Below are positions 34,492-46,425 of a stretch of 64,000 nucleotides of DNA, piece after piece. Position 1 is the first letter of the stretch, and each line of letters starts with the position of its first letter. Below the pieces are notes generated by a model. The model searched no databases, was not told where the DNA came from, and worked only from the letters and a program-made list of their open reading frames with translations. Position numbers and translations under genes: made by a program. The DNA is taken from contig JAJEKV010000001.1 of the NCBI GenBank assembly GCA_021234155.1, positions 19,237,382 to 19,301,381 of the forward strand. The letters run 5' to 3'. This DNA comes from Isoetes taiwanensis (lineage: Eukaryota > Streptophyta > Lycopodiopsida > Isoetales > Isoetaceae).

Positions 34492-35053
34492 CTGCATGTC
34501 CATGTTTCCATCCAAGGTCAGAGCTCCAAACGCAATGCCTTGCACTCCCATTTTACCAACCATCTTCACATCTTCCAATATTACCTACATGAGCTTTTGC
34601 CATTTAGCCTATTCAAATGCCACTTATTCAAAGCACAAAGCTAACACCCACATCAATTTCTGAAGTAATGTAGCAGAAATCTCCACCTCTAGGCCTGATC
34701 AAAACGTGGATTGGAATTCGGACGGCATCCTTTACAGTTTTGATCACTGTAAATCACATCCTAAATGCTAAAGAAAAGGCTGACTCGAGAAAACATGGAG
34801 GGTTATGTCGTATTACAGCCATAGCTAGGGGTTAGTCCATATACGAAAGTCGAGCATAGTTCAAGCCGGCCAGCTCCGCCTACAAAAGGGAGATAGATGA
34901 GGAGAAAATTATAGAAAATTTGTAAAATATGGAAGGTTGAAGGTTACCTTTCTCAGCTTGAAGAGCAGAGTATACTGAATCCACACAAGCCTCAAACACG
35001 AACTCGGACTCCGGCATCTGGGTTAGGGCTTCATTAGAGGAAAACATCGCCAT
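34492..35053 (-). pseudogene. cutC: CutC-like copper homeostasis gene, first four exons
   Basis: Exon 1 (35,053-34,948) encodes MPESEFVFEACVDSVYSALQ followed by AEKG, the CutC N terminus (E-x-C-V-D-S). Exon 2 (34,879-34,817) gives GGAGRLELCSTFVYGLTPSY. Exon 3 (34,746-34,652) gives [19 protein letters not shown] then [13 protein letters not shown], the family signature R-P-R-G-G-D-F. Exon 4 (34,584 to about 34,492) gives VILEDVKMVGKMGVQGIAFG then ALTLDGNMDMQLV. All exon joints keep frame with GT-AG ends. The rest of the TIM-barrel (the H-R-A-F-D region onward) is missing; element C begins about 130 bp further. It is a truncated gene or a captured fragment. CutC proteins are linked to copper tolerance. 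Confidence 0.85.
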
Positions 35054-35189
35054 AGTCCAATGTTTGGTAAATGGAAGTTTCGTAGGAGGATCAGAGCAGG
35101 CTACAATAAATAGAAGAAAGTCGAGCAAGCAGAAGCAGAGGAGGGAATCGGGATGGTCGGGGAAGACGAGAAGTGATTTTCAATGACTT

Positions 35190-35318
35190 TCTAATTTTCA
35201 TGGCCGTCCGATGCGAAATTAACAAATCTAATGGTTGAGATGAAAAACAGCTGACGTGGCAGGACACGTGGCATAGCTAAGAACGCAGGAAAGTGGGGGT
35301 TAGGCAACCCTGCTAAAG
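35190..35318. repeat. Dispersed repeat ending in GGTTAGGCAACCCTGCTA, copy 1
   Basis: It reads GGTTGAGAT, CAGCTGACGTGGCA, CACGTGGCATAGCTAAGA, then GGGTTAGGCAACCCTGCTAA. It matches the minus strand of 46,258-46,370 in order and spacing. It lies between the CutC start and the PIF-like element. Confidence 0.75.
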
Positions 35319-35330
35319 ATGATGTTCTAA

Positions 35331-38300
35331 GGGTACCTTCGCACCCGCCGTTAAGTTAGGAATAAGTTAACTTTTTTTTAACTGCCAGTTAAACTTATAA
35401 GAGACTCTTATGTTCGCACCAAGACTAAGTTAACTTTCCGTTAAGACTTTAACCTAACGGAAACTAGTTAAATCCTTTCAGACTAGAACAAGTTAGGTTA
35501 TTTTTTTTTTAACTTAACGATAAAATAAAAATGTGTTCGCACTTGCCTTAGTTAAGTTAGCGCTAACTTAATGCTAACTATAATTTCTACGCATATGTGC
35601 CTATTAAGTAGTCTAACTTAATGCTAACGACAATGGCTTCGCACATTCCTCTATTACGTTATTTTTTTTTTAACTTAATGCTAATGGCAATACCTTCGCA
35701 CATACCTCCATTAAGTTTTATTTTTATTTTCTATAGCGCTTCAAACAATTGTCCTCTTCTTGTGCCAACCCACCCTTAAGCAACTATTAAGGGACTAAAA
35801 GTGTAGTGTTACAACGATTTGAGATAGTTGATTAGTGGTTGCTTACTAGGATATTTGTTAAACAAGGCTAGTCTAGCAACCAAATAGTCTCCCAGAAATT
35901 GGGCTTAGGGACCTCATCAAGCACACATTACTAAAAAATAAAGGTGGACATTATTTGAATCTACCATTTGCAAACCTGCTTCTCTCAATGGGGGGCAGAA
36001 AAATGGATCACCGAAAATAATAGATGACAAACTTTAAGCTTGAGTCTCAGCATCCTATAAAGATATTTCCATTGTGCAATATAAGCTGGAGAAAAACTCC
36101 CTCACGGATATTCTTTTGTTGGTAAATCCATATTTACAAAAATGATCTACATGAAGTGATGAATAGTACTTCCGATGGTGATATGCAAATAACTAATTGA
36201 TTATCTAGTTCGCAACACGTTTTCTCGATTCTTTGAAGCAGCTCTTAAACTATTGGGCTATCTATCTTGCCCGGACCCATTGTGTGCAACCCATTGTCCA
36301 CATAGAAAATAGTTCTGTGATTGCCGATGCCAATGAGGATGGTAGAAAAGCTGCTGCATTCCCTACGTCCCTCTGAACATTAAACATAATAAATTTCAAC
36401 TTGCTTAATAAGTATGTTTGTTTCTTGTTTGTAATTCACAGACATGATGAGAAGTTAAACTTGCTTGAAGCTCCTTTTGCAAAGGAGCATTGGCGATTGA
36501 ATAGTTTATCATGTCATCAATAAACCCTATAGCTTTAGTCGCTCTGCTCCTCAAGGGTCCCGGCAAATGCAAGTAAGCACATTTCGGTTGTGCAATTTCT
36601 CCACCAAGGAAAATCACATGAAAACAATACAGGACATAATGCTAGGCCCTCGGCTTCCAACAAAAGCGGTGACCAAGAACAATTTTATGCGACTCTGAAG
36701 AAGGCCAGTAGCGTAAGCCACGATGCGGTGATGATGACAATACATGCTTCTTTATGAGCATTGCAATTTTTTTCTTTTGATGCATTGCCCATAAAACAAG
36801 CTCGAGAGGCATAAGCGGGTTCTTCTCCATATACAATTGCTCAATCCGTGCTTCTTGAGCAATAGTCGAAAAAACAAGTTCGCGAAAGTGCGGCGGTGAA
36901 TGCCCCTCCATATGAGGAACCGATTGGGCGCGGGCTCCTCATATTATCTTTGGAGCCGCTCATGGTGAGAGTTTAAAAGTAGTGTATGTGCGGGACCATC
37001 ACCAAGCACGTATAAAGCGGTAATAGCCGCTCGAAGTTCAAAGACCACGAATAGAATTTTGTTTCCCTTTGTTTGAGTCATTTACTTTCGGCAAGTCGAC
37101 CCTCCGATTCGATAAGAGCATTTTCGAGAAAGTTAGTTGTGTCCATTGTAAGAATATTCTTGCCAGCGGCACCATCGAGATAAGTTTTTCACCTTCCTCT
37201 AAGCATAGAAGGACTTCCTCCACCTTCCTTTACGCTAAATAAACATATATGTCGGGAAGCGGCTTTGTGCACGTTTATCTACCTCGTAATTCTCAACATC
37301 GTTTCCAACAAATCCATTCTCTTCAAAGCCATTCGAAGTCTTCACCTTCGTAGAGAAGGGGCGCACCTCTGCTAGTGTGTGTATAAGTGTAGCTTTGTGT
37401 AGAGAGCAAGTTTCGCATGGATAGCGGTTCACTCTCTAATCGGATATTTCAAGCGTGAAGTCTGCAAGTAAGAAAAAGCACAATAATTAGAATGGAGAAT
37501 ACGGTTAAATATATACTCAAGGTATACCATTACCCCAACACAACAAAGGGTTGCATACAAATGAGAACCCTATTTTCTTGGCGGATGTTCCTAGAGTATG
37601 TACCACTTAGCCAAAGGCGACAAGAGGCAAGTATTCGGGGGGCGTAATAGCCTAACCTATAGTCCTCGGTGAGGAGGCTTGCGGGTTTGCAGTACGTAAA
37701 GAAAGCAAGCAAATGAAAGAACTAAAAGAAAACCACTCCTCTCTCTGTTCACAGGTGGCCCTTAGGTTAACGAACAATTTACTTAAGAATAAAATTTTGC
37801 ATGCCACGAAGAAAAGGTCTAAAAGTAAAAGCGGTTTACGCCAAATTTCTGCAAGCGTCCTGTTCTCGGTGGGGCCTCAGAAAAAAGGCGATAGAGAAGA
37901 AAGTTCCATGCAGAAATTGACAAGAAAATGTGAGAAGTCAAACCCTATGGTGGCCAAAGATTTAGAGGAAACGGGACCAAAATGAACAAGGGGCCAAAAT
38001 TTGGAAGCAACATAGTATGTCCTTTCTTGAGCGGAAGAGGAATGTTAAGCCACGCCCAAGATTGCTCGAAGAAAGATACAATTGGGCAAAGAATCTTAGG
38101 TTGAGCACTTCTCTATCTGCAAAGACAACATCTAGTAAAGTTTACGCCCTAAGGGAAGACACATATAATGGTAGCCACGAGAATTGTGAGACTAGGATAA
38201 AATAGGACATTCACGAGTGCAAGTGAAAAACAAAGCAGACCAACAAAAACCACACAAGGGATTAGAAGCGGTACAGTCAAGATATGCAGATTTTTTTAGA

Positions 38301-38860
38301 ATGTGAGACCTCTGAGTAAATTTGAAATGGACAAAAACGTGGCATCTCTTTCAAACCCCGCAGCGTTTTCAATATTTGGACGATCAGGCAGCTCCAACTC
38401 CAAAGTCTCTGATTGTCGAGGGTTGAGGTCGAGTTTATGGTTGGTGTCTAGATAATTAAGAAGAAAGCAAAAGAAGGAAAAATAAGAATCACCTGATGAG
38501 AGAATGAATAGGAAAGGCAAGAGAATGAATCCGTAGCTGTATTTCATAGCCGCTTCTTGCTTCCTCTAAAGCCGTCGCCGTCGCCACCGAGCTCCAGCTC
38601 CGGAATAAATAACCGTGGTTAAAGTGACCTCGGAAGCTCACTTTAATTTTTAGTTCATTTTTATTTTTGCGTTAATTTTCTGTTAAATTCGTTAACCTAA
38701 ACCAAACTGGTCTCGTTTGGGTTAGAGATTTTAGGTTAAAAAAATTAATGGAATACTAATTATTTAACTTAACGAAACACTAACCTAACCTGTGGTGTGA
38801 ATCTAAAAACTGTTAAAAGCTTAACGGAATCCTAACTTAACGGCGAGTGCGAAGGTACCC
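35331..38860. mobile_element. PIF/Harbinger-like element, 3.5 kb, without recognisable transposase
   Basis: Terminal inverted repeats of about 31 bp: GGGTACCTTCGCACCCGCCG plus TTAAGTTAGGA at the left, and the same with one change (GCACTCGCCG) at the right, read inward. TAA directly flanks both ends (35,328-35,330 and 38,861-38,863), the 3-bp duplication typical of this superfamily. Both ends have many subterminal TTAACTTAA and CTAACG motifs. Minus-strand frames at 36,405-36,617, 36,642-36,911 and 37,235-37,432 and a signal-like MKYSYGFILLPFLFILSSG (38,547) do not match the DDE or Myb proteins of PIF elements. They may be captured host sequence. Confidence 0.85.
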
Positions 38861-39649
38861 TAAGCAATATAAAAAAAACTACATAAGTACAACACTTTGG
38901 CTATTTGAAATTGCCATGTTAGTTTTTTCTTCTTTCTTCTTAGATGCTCACTTCAATTAAAACCATAGTGTCTTTTTAACAAACTCCTATGTTTGATGAT
39001 TAAAAGAAAGATGATGTTTTATAGTTGATTTTGTTGTATTAAAGCTTGACACAACTACCAAAGACGTCCTAGCTTGACCAAGGTCTTAAAAATGTTTAAC
39101 CATAAGCAGTAGTATATGCTACCATCTATGGTGGAGTGCCAACAACTTTCTTTTATTTTATAACATAAAAGAATTGTATGGCCAAATACACAACAACCCA
39201 AAGTAGAGGCACATAAATAACATCGATAAATGCTAAGTTTGGTGTCTGCCTGCAATTGCAGCATATTTGAACTTCATAACAAGTCTATATCCTCCCAATC
39301 TCATGAGCAACCAAGAAGATAACGATGAATTGTTGGTCGTTGTGTATTTTACTGTGAACTATGAACTACTCATGAAGCACAGGTGGCTAGCGTTTCAATC
39401 TCATAAGCAATCAAGAAGAGAACGATGAATTGTGGTCTTCATGTATTTTACCTTAAACTGCACATGAAGCACAGAGTGGCTATCTAAAGTATAATATAGC
39501 TTATCAAGAAAAGAAGATTGAGAATAATAACTTCTAAGAAAATTGATAATACGAAAATTTTCTAAGAAAATATACCTCATATTTCATATACCCCTACCAT
39601 ATTTCTCTTATATATATATATAAGTGATTGTACTATGAGGGAGTGTACA

Positions 39650-40430
39650 AATTTTGAGCCATCCAGTGAAGATTCTATAAAGATTCTCTTAGATTCTTCA
39701 AGGCTTAGAAAAAATTTTCTTAGATTCTCAAAAACTTCACGAAGATTCCCTTAGATTCCTCTACATTCTCTTGAGATTCTCATAGATTCTTTAAGATTCT
39801 CTTGAGTTTCTCCTAGATTCTCAAAGATTAACCCAAATTTCCTCTAGATTCTCCAAGATTCTATGTAGATTCTCGTAAATTTCCATAGATTCTATGAAGA
39901 TTCCCCTACAAAACACATCCAATGTGAAAGATTCCCCAAGATTCTACAAAGATTCTTCTAGATTCTTAATATTCTACAAAGATTCCTCTAAATTCTCTAA
40001 GATTATATATAGATTTTATGTAGATTCCCCTAGATTCCTTTAGATATTATGTATATTCCCCTAGATTCCATTAGATCTAAGTACATTCCCCTAGATTCTC
40101 CAAGATTCCATTAAAGATCACGTAGATTCTCAAAGACTTTACGAAGATGCGCCTAGATTCTGCTAGATTTCCTAAGATTCTCTTAAGATTCCCATAGATT
40201 CCCTAATTCTGTTGAGATTCCTCTAGATTCCCCAAGTTTCTATGTAGATTCTCCCAGATCCCCGTAGATTCTATGAAGATTTTATCAAGATTCCCCTAGA
40301 TTCTCAAAGGTTTTATAAAGATTCGCTTAGATTCTTAAAGATTCTCTTGTGATTCCCATAGATTCCTCAAGATTCTATGAGATTCCTTTACATTCTTTAA
40401 GATCCTATGAAGATTCTCTAGATTCTCTTA
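39650..40430. repeat. AGATTC-rich degenerate repeat field
   Basis: Dozens of copies of AGATTCTC, AGATTCCCCT and similar, spaced 10-20 bp, without a fixed period. It is noncoding. Confidence 0.85.
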
Positions 40431-41675
40431 AATTCCCATAAATTCCATAAAATTCCAAGATTCCAAGAAGATTCTTAGTATTCGGTCATATTCACTTCAA
40501 CTACGACGAAATGATATCAAAGCACTACTCGTTGGAAAGTTCTCGACGAGAGGAATCCAATGGCATAGGCCTCACCTTCATCCGACCCCTTTGCTGCCTT
40601 TGAAGATAAATACAAAAAAGAAGCTTCCTCGAAATTCCTTCCATAAATGTTGGTGCCACCTTATTACTTTTTTATTAAATGAGGATGCCACCTCAACTCC
40701 TTTATTAAATAAATTGCAACTTAATAAACAAATTTAATGGCCAGGATTTCTCCTCCCTCTTTTTGATCCAAGGGCGAGATTGGCTACACCAAAAGCACCT
40801 TTAGGGACCTTCCTTGCACCTTCCCTAGAAAAATCAAGGGCTATGATTTTGCCTTCCCCCTTGATTCCGACGGTCTAGAGGCATGGTGCATGCCCCATGC
40901 ATGACCCCATGTAGATCCTAAGGCCATAGCTGTGCCACCTCATTGGCCCCCAAATAGACGGCCTAGATTGATTTGAATATGTAAACAATCCATGGGTACA
41001 TCGTTTCCCATGGACACATAGAATAATTATATTATATATTATGATTCCCTTGATTCTCTTAAATTCCCATAAATCCCATAAAATTCCAAGATTCCAAGAA
41101 GATTCTTAGTATTCGGTCATATTCACTTCAACTACGACGAAATGATATCAAAGCACTACTCATTGGAAAGTTCTCGATGAGAGGAATCCAATGGCATAGG
41201 CTTCACTTTCATCCGACCCCCTTGCTGCAAGTTACGGGCCTTTGAAGATAATTACAAAAAAGAAGCTTCCTCGAAATTCCTTCCATAAATGTTGGTGCCA
41301 CCTCATTACTTTTTTTATTAAATGAGGATGCCACCTCAACTTATTAAATAAATTGCAACTTAATAAACAAATTTAATGGCCAGGATTTCTCCTCCCTCTT
41401 TTGATCCAAGGGCCGAGATTGGCCACACCAAAAAGCACCTTTAGGGACCTTCCTTGCACCTTCCCTAGAAAAATCAAGGGCTATGATTTTGCCTTCCCCC
41501 CTTGATCCTAGAGGCATGGTGCATGCCCCATGCATGACCCCATGTAGATCCTAAGGCCATAGCTGTGCCACCTCATTGGCTCCCAAATAGACGGCCTAGA
41601 TTGATTTGAATATGTAAACAATCCATGGGTACATCATTTCCCATGGACACATAGAATAATTATATATTATGATAT
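40417..41675. repeat. Tandem duplication, unit about 631 bp
   Basis: ATTCTTAGTATTCGGTCATA begins at 40,471 and again at 41,102. The following 570 bases are repeated with few changes, including GATATCAAAGCACTACTC, AATGGCATAGGC, GACGGCCTAGATTGATT and ACACATAGAATAATTATA. Copy 2 lacks a short piece of copy 1 near the GATCCGA site and gains CAAGTTACGGG. Confidence 0.9.
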
Positions 41676-44600
41676 ATTATGATATGCGAAATTCAAGCAA
41701 GAAAAATACCCCCTCCCATATATGGGTACGGTTTTGGCCCCAAAAAAACCCCCTCCCGTACACTCACATGTTTTCTACGGTTTTTACTGAGTGCACCCCC
41801 CCGGGGTGTTGCCATGGACAAAGAGACCTGGAATGTTGCCATTTGCAAGTCTATCTACGGTTTTTGATATATTGTTGTCTGTTTTTGAAACTTTGGGCCC
41901 CTACTTGGTCTTTTGCCGAAATAACAATGAATACTTCATATTTTATGCAAAACGGAAAGAGTTTTTAAATCCTTAAAATAATGAAATTATTTTGATTCAT
42001 TACCCCATTATCTTGCCCTCAATTACCATCCATCATGAGGCTGTTTATATATCATTTGCGTTGAATATATGAGACAAAAAATCGAGGTGCCAAGAGGTAG
42101 ATAACATGTATTTCCAATAAAACGGGGTGCGCTATTCCGAGGTGAATGAATCTATATATGTCCAACAAAATGACCCTTGGAAAGAAAGTTTGAACTCAGT
42201 TGTTTCTCCCTAGAATGGCAAGTAATGTCAATTATCAATTTAAGTTTTTATCAGTATGTCTACATACAATTGCAGCATTAGACTCAATCTCATAATCGGC
42301 ATCAATCCAGACCCAGGATTGAAATGCAGTGCTTGGCTCCACTAAACGTCCCCAAGTGTCCGATATTCTACTTCGTAGTTGAAATCACCTATATATAACA
42401 CAACCTATCTATTGTTCCCTAAATAATGTTGAAGCGTAATCAATAAAGAGATTGTCTGACCAAGGTCCCTACAAATATTATTATCCTTTTAGTACCAAGC
42501 CTACGCCCTATCTATGCATTTGCCTCATAATCAATATATTACACACAAATGCCTATGTTCAAGGCTTCTAATGGTTCATTAGCTGCAGTAGAAATGTCAT
42601 CAAAATGACAGGTCCTGAGTGAATTCAAGTTCCACTAATTCATCTCACTAAGTCTTCTGTGAAATCATTAATGGTTCTAAAAAAGTCAATTATACTCACC
42701 AATGATACCAAATGTGTAAGCTACTTCTGGACCAACCGCTAGACAATGTAATGATATGAAGCTCATGCTTGCAGGGATAGCAAATGAATTGATAAGTTTG
42801 AAGAATATTACACATTGCTTTTCAAGGTGGTCTTTCGCCCTGTCCTTTATTCTGCTAAAGCCCCTGGCAAGATTGGACTATAAATTAATGCACCAGTTTG
42901 TCAAGAAAATTATTGGAAGAAGATGAAAGAAAATGGATTTTCTTCAATCAGCTAAGATATTGTCTTTCGTATCCAAGTTGAAGATCACAATGAGGATTGA
43001 AATGATTTGTCTAGGCCCAATACTTCCCAGATAAAACGCTTTAGCGGAGGATTCTAATGCAATATTCAAACAGACAATAGAATAGTTTCTAGAGGAAGTT
43101 CTCGAAAATCTCGCTAGATAATCATGAATTTGTACAAGCCTGATTCCATACAAGAACTTAAATCACATAACTCCTCATGGCCACATCTTAGATCTGAAAA
43201 TAAATTATGGATGCATCCCATGAATTGAAAAGCTTCTCTAGAACCAAGCATCAAGACATTATTTGTAATCTTTCTTGATCTTGCTCTAAAGGCTGCGGCA
43301 TCCAGCCTCAAGATTTTTAGCATAAGGCAGCAATGTGGATCTCTTATGGGTCTGGTCCCAGCAGAGTCTCGCCATAGTCGTGCTTGCTTTAAAGATCTAA
43401 TTGATTTCTGTAGGAATATTCAGGCATCAGACTGAGAAACAAAAACCAACTGAGAAACAATGCCTGGTTGTCGCTGTGGCTACTGGAAGCAAAAGCCTTG
43501 CTTTTCGGGATTGCAAAAACCCCTTGCTTTTCGGGGTTTGAAGAGTCAACATGCTGCTCCGGTCGACGACAAAAAAAAGGGGACAAAAAAAGAATTTGGA
43601 CCATGAGATCACGCTTAGAAAACAGAGCTTTGTTTGGACCGTTGGATCTGGTCGGGTCATTTGTGGCCATTAGATCTAGGGCTGGATCCAAATCCAGGAC
43701 TTACAGAATAACATTATTATACTAGTAATGGTGCCTAGCATTGTTGGGCATAAGTTGGGAACCTGCGTGGACGGAAACCTGTTCAGCTCACACTCCTTTC
43801 CATAAGTCTAATATAATAGAAACCAAGCCCACAGCGTTGCTGGGCTATAAGAGTTTTTTGTGCATTCGACACCTTTCCCCTTTCCTTTGTCTTTTGTTCT
43901 ATCTCCCGTTTCTTTTTTTCATCATTTTCTTACGCGCTTTCTTTTCTCCTTTTCCCTTTTCCCTTTTTCCTATTTTCCCTACACGTCTTCTTTTCCCCTT
44001 CTCCCTTTTTTTCCTTTTTAACCCCCTTCTCCCTCCCCTTTACTTCCCTTCTCTTTCCCCTTTTCCTTTTTCCCTTTCCCTATTTCCGATGGACGTTTTC
44101 CCTTCCCTCTTCATTCTTTTTCCACCCTTCCCAATTCTCTCGCAATCACGCCTTTATTACGCAATAACGGGCACATTAGCACATTTAAAGTAAATTTTTA
44201 ATGTACCTTCTAATAATGCTTCTTTTGTGGTTGTAGTTTTCTGTTGTTGATCCTTTCTGAAGTTGATCTTTATATCACAGTTTTTCTATTGTTGATCCTT
44301 TCCTATTATTGCGATCTTTTATGTCGCATCTTTTGCAGTATTTAAATGAAGGTTGCAAAAAAATTCCGATAATTTGGCATATTACAGGTTGCTACACACA
44401 ATAAACAAATTCTTAGGGAACTAGTCTTGTTGTACATAGAAAGACTACCGAACTTCAAGTTTGTTAGGATGATTGGAAGAATGAAACGGATGAAACTTCA
44501 TGATGGAGCCTCTTCTTTAGGGCTTATGTATTTGTTGGATGTTGATCAAGATCTCAAAACTTTGTATGGCATACCATTTTAATGTCTAGGAGGAGGATTT

Positions 44601-44750
44601 CAAAAAAAAATTCCCCTCCAATTTTCTCACCAGCAGTCTTGGCTAGTTATAATTAATTACATTTTAATCACTTTTTGATGCCTCTATGACAGCATGAACG
44701 TAGTTAATCCTGTTTATTGTGATTATGGGGAAGCCTGCGGCCAAGAGGAG
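41676..44750. other. No recognised genes; polypyrimidine tract
   Basis: Apart from a CT-rich tract (43,860-44,130), which opens a 150-codon artefact frame, I see nothing. At 43,716 the sequence TATACTAGTAATGGTGCCTA repeats the motif of 54,191. Confidence 0.5.
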
Positions 44751-44754
44751 ATCT

Positions 44755-46050
44755 TTCCATTGTTTTTTTGTTCTTTCCTTGCCACCCCGAGGGCCGCCAT
44801 CATCAACAAATCATAAGCCATCCTCACATCACTAAGAGGATGTGTATCGATTCACGGATCAATGACAACTTCAATTATGATCACCTTGCCATTGCTTGGC
44901 GATCTTTGCCGCACGCCATTTTTTCAAAATCTGAGCGCCAACTCTCATCATCCCAATCATGCATCACACGCTGCATCCGGTTCATAAACTATCCTTAGTT
45001 AATCCAAAACCGATTTAGCAAGAATTATTCGGTTTTGAAAACTTATATTATGTGATTGGTAGATATTTATGGATGCAAAAGGATAAGACTAATTGGCCAT
45101 TACCTTCATCATCACGGCATACGCAGCGGGAATGCTTTTGAACATGTCACCTTCAACATGTGAAACGCTGTAATAAGAAAAAAAAAACTCAACATGCAAC
45201 CTTAGCAATAATAACATTGAAGGCTAGCTTTGTACTTTTGATTTACTAACCAATTACTACATGCAATCACCTGGAATTTCAGGGGCATTAGCCAAAACAT
45301 GTGGAAGATCCAAATTCGTGCACTTGAGATTTGGATATTTCCCGACAATGGTAGCAAGAGTGAAGCCAAGTCCTCCTCCAACATCAACAAGTGAGGAAAT
45401 ATTGGCAAAGCCATGGTAATGCTCAAGAACGATAGACAAGCATATCTTGCTATCTCTGGCGCCATGGCCTCATTAAAAACATCATTGAAATTTGGGATTT
45501 TGGGATGCATATTCAAAGATCTCTATATTATGTGCTTTCTCAAATGCATAACCCCCTTCTAGGACACACTGCTCAATTCTTTGCCATCCGTAAAATCATA
45601 GCTCCATCTAACTCAAAGATAAGATATTTTGCAAGGGATGGCTTTGGTTCTTACTGTTTTTGAGCCATTGAAGCCTTAGTTAAACCATACCCAATATATG
45701 TGGCTCGAAACGTCCCGGATCTACGATTCCACGGAAGATTTTCTTCTTAACCAAGAATTGCATGATCCGGTAGAGGTATTCTTTGTTTCTTGTGTTGCTT
45801 GGAAGGCGGCTTGCAATATGGTCTAAAAAGCAGATCGCCATGGCGGTGTCGGCTATGATATCGCCGGCTTTAATTCCACGGCCGCCTTTACGGCCATGGA
45901 TATGGCGAACCCAAATGTGGCATTCGGATCGTACTTGACCTTCAAAGGATTCATCATCTTGGGGCGCCATGGCTTCAAGTTAAAAAAGGCCGTTAATCCA
46001 AGGTTAGGATGTTTAATATTTGTCCACGACCAAGCCCGACTATGCATATG
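44755..46050 (-). pseudogene. O-methyltransferase (COMT-type) pseudogene
   Basis: Pieces on the minus strand follow the order of plant caffeic-acid-type O-methyltransferases. FAISMAVKAAVELK and DHIASRLPSNTRNKEYLYRI (45.98-45.75 kb) are the dimerisation part, followed by GLTKASMAQKQ. LNMHPKIPNFNDVFNEAMAP, EIARYACLSIV and SSLVDVGGGLGFTLATIVGK then YPNLKCTNLDLPHVLANAPE form the SAM-binding motif (45.5-45.26 kb). HVEGDMFKSIPAAYAVMMK (45,170-45,106) follows, then RVMHDWDDESW, which keeps the catalytic-type histidine. Broken frames give SDVRMAYDLLMMA and RGGKERTKKQW near 44.76 kb. Frames change at least four times and stops occur, so the gene is dead. A GTAATGG donor after MMK suggests an original intron. 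Confidence 0.85.
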
Positions 46051-46257
46051 AGGGAAGACAACCGGGGCTCGGCAGCCAAGAGCGTCTTTGGAGGGCTGTA
46101 ACTCCGGTTCTAGGCACCCATTTGAACCATTTTGTTTTCTTGCATAGGTTAGGTCTCACTCAAGCTTTCCACGACCATCGTTTTTTTTTCTCCGTTATAG
46201 TTGGGAGTCGTTTTGAGCTTAGGCCATTGCATTTTTTTGAATCACACACTTGATATT

Positions 46258-46370
46258 TTTAGCAGGGTTGCCTAACCCAAGGTGACCAATTTGTCGCGAT
46301 TCTAGCTATGCCATGTGTCATGCCACGTCAGCTTTTTTCAATCTCAACCGTTAGATCTTCTAATTTATGG
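46258..46370. repeat. Dispersed repeat beginning TAGCAGGGTTGCCTAACCC, copy 2
   Basis: The reverse complement of the repeat at 35,190-35,318. It includes AGCTATGCCATGTG, CATGCCACGTCAGCTTTTTT and AATCTCAACCGTTAGAT. Confidence 0.75.
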
Positions 46371-46425
46371 ATCGACGGCTAAGAAAAATAGAAAACCCAG
46401 GTAATTCCTTCGGCCGGTCGCGGCC

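Noticed and set aside
43741-44193. 150-codon plus frame rich in F, P, L and S
   Set aside because: It translates a polypyrimidine tract. The upstream part matches a dispersed repeat end and there is no protein-like composition.
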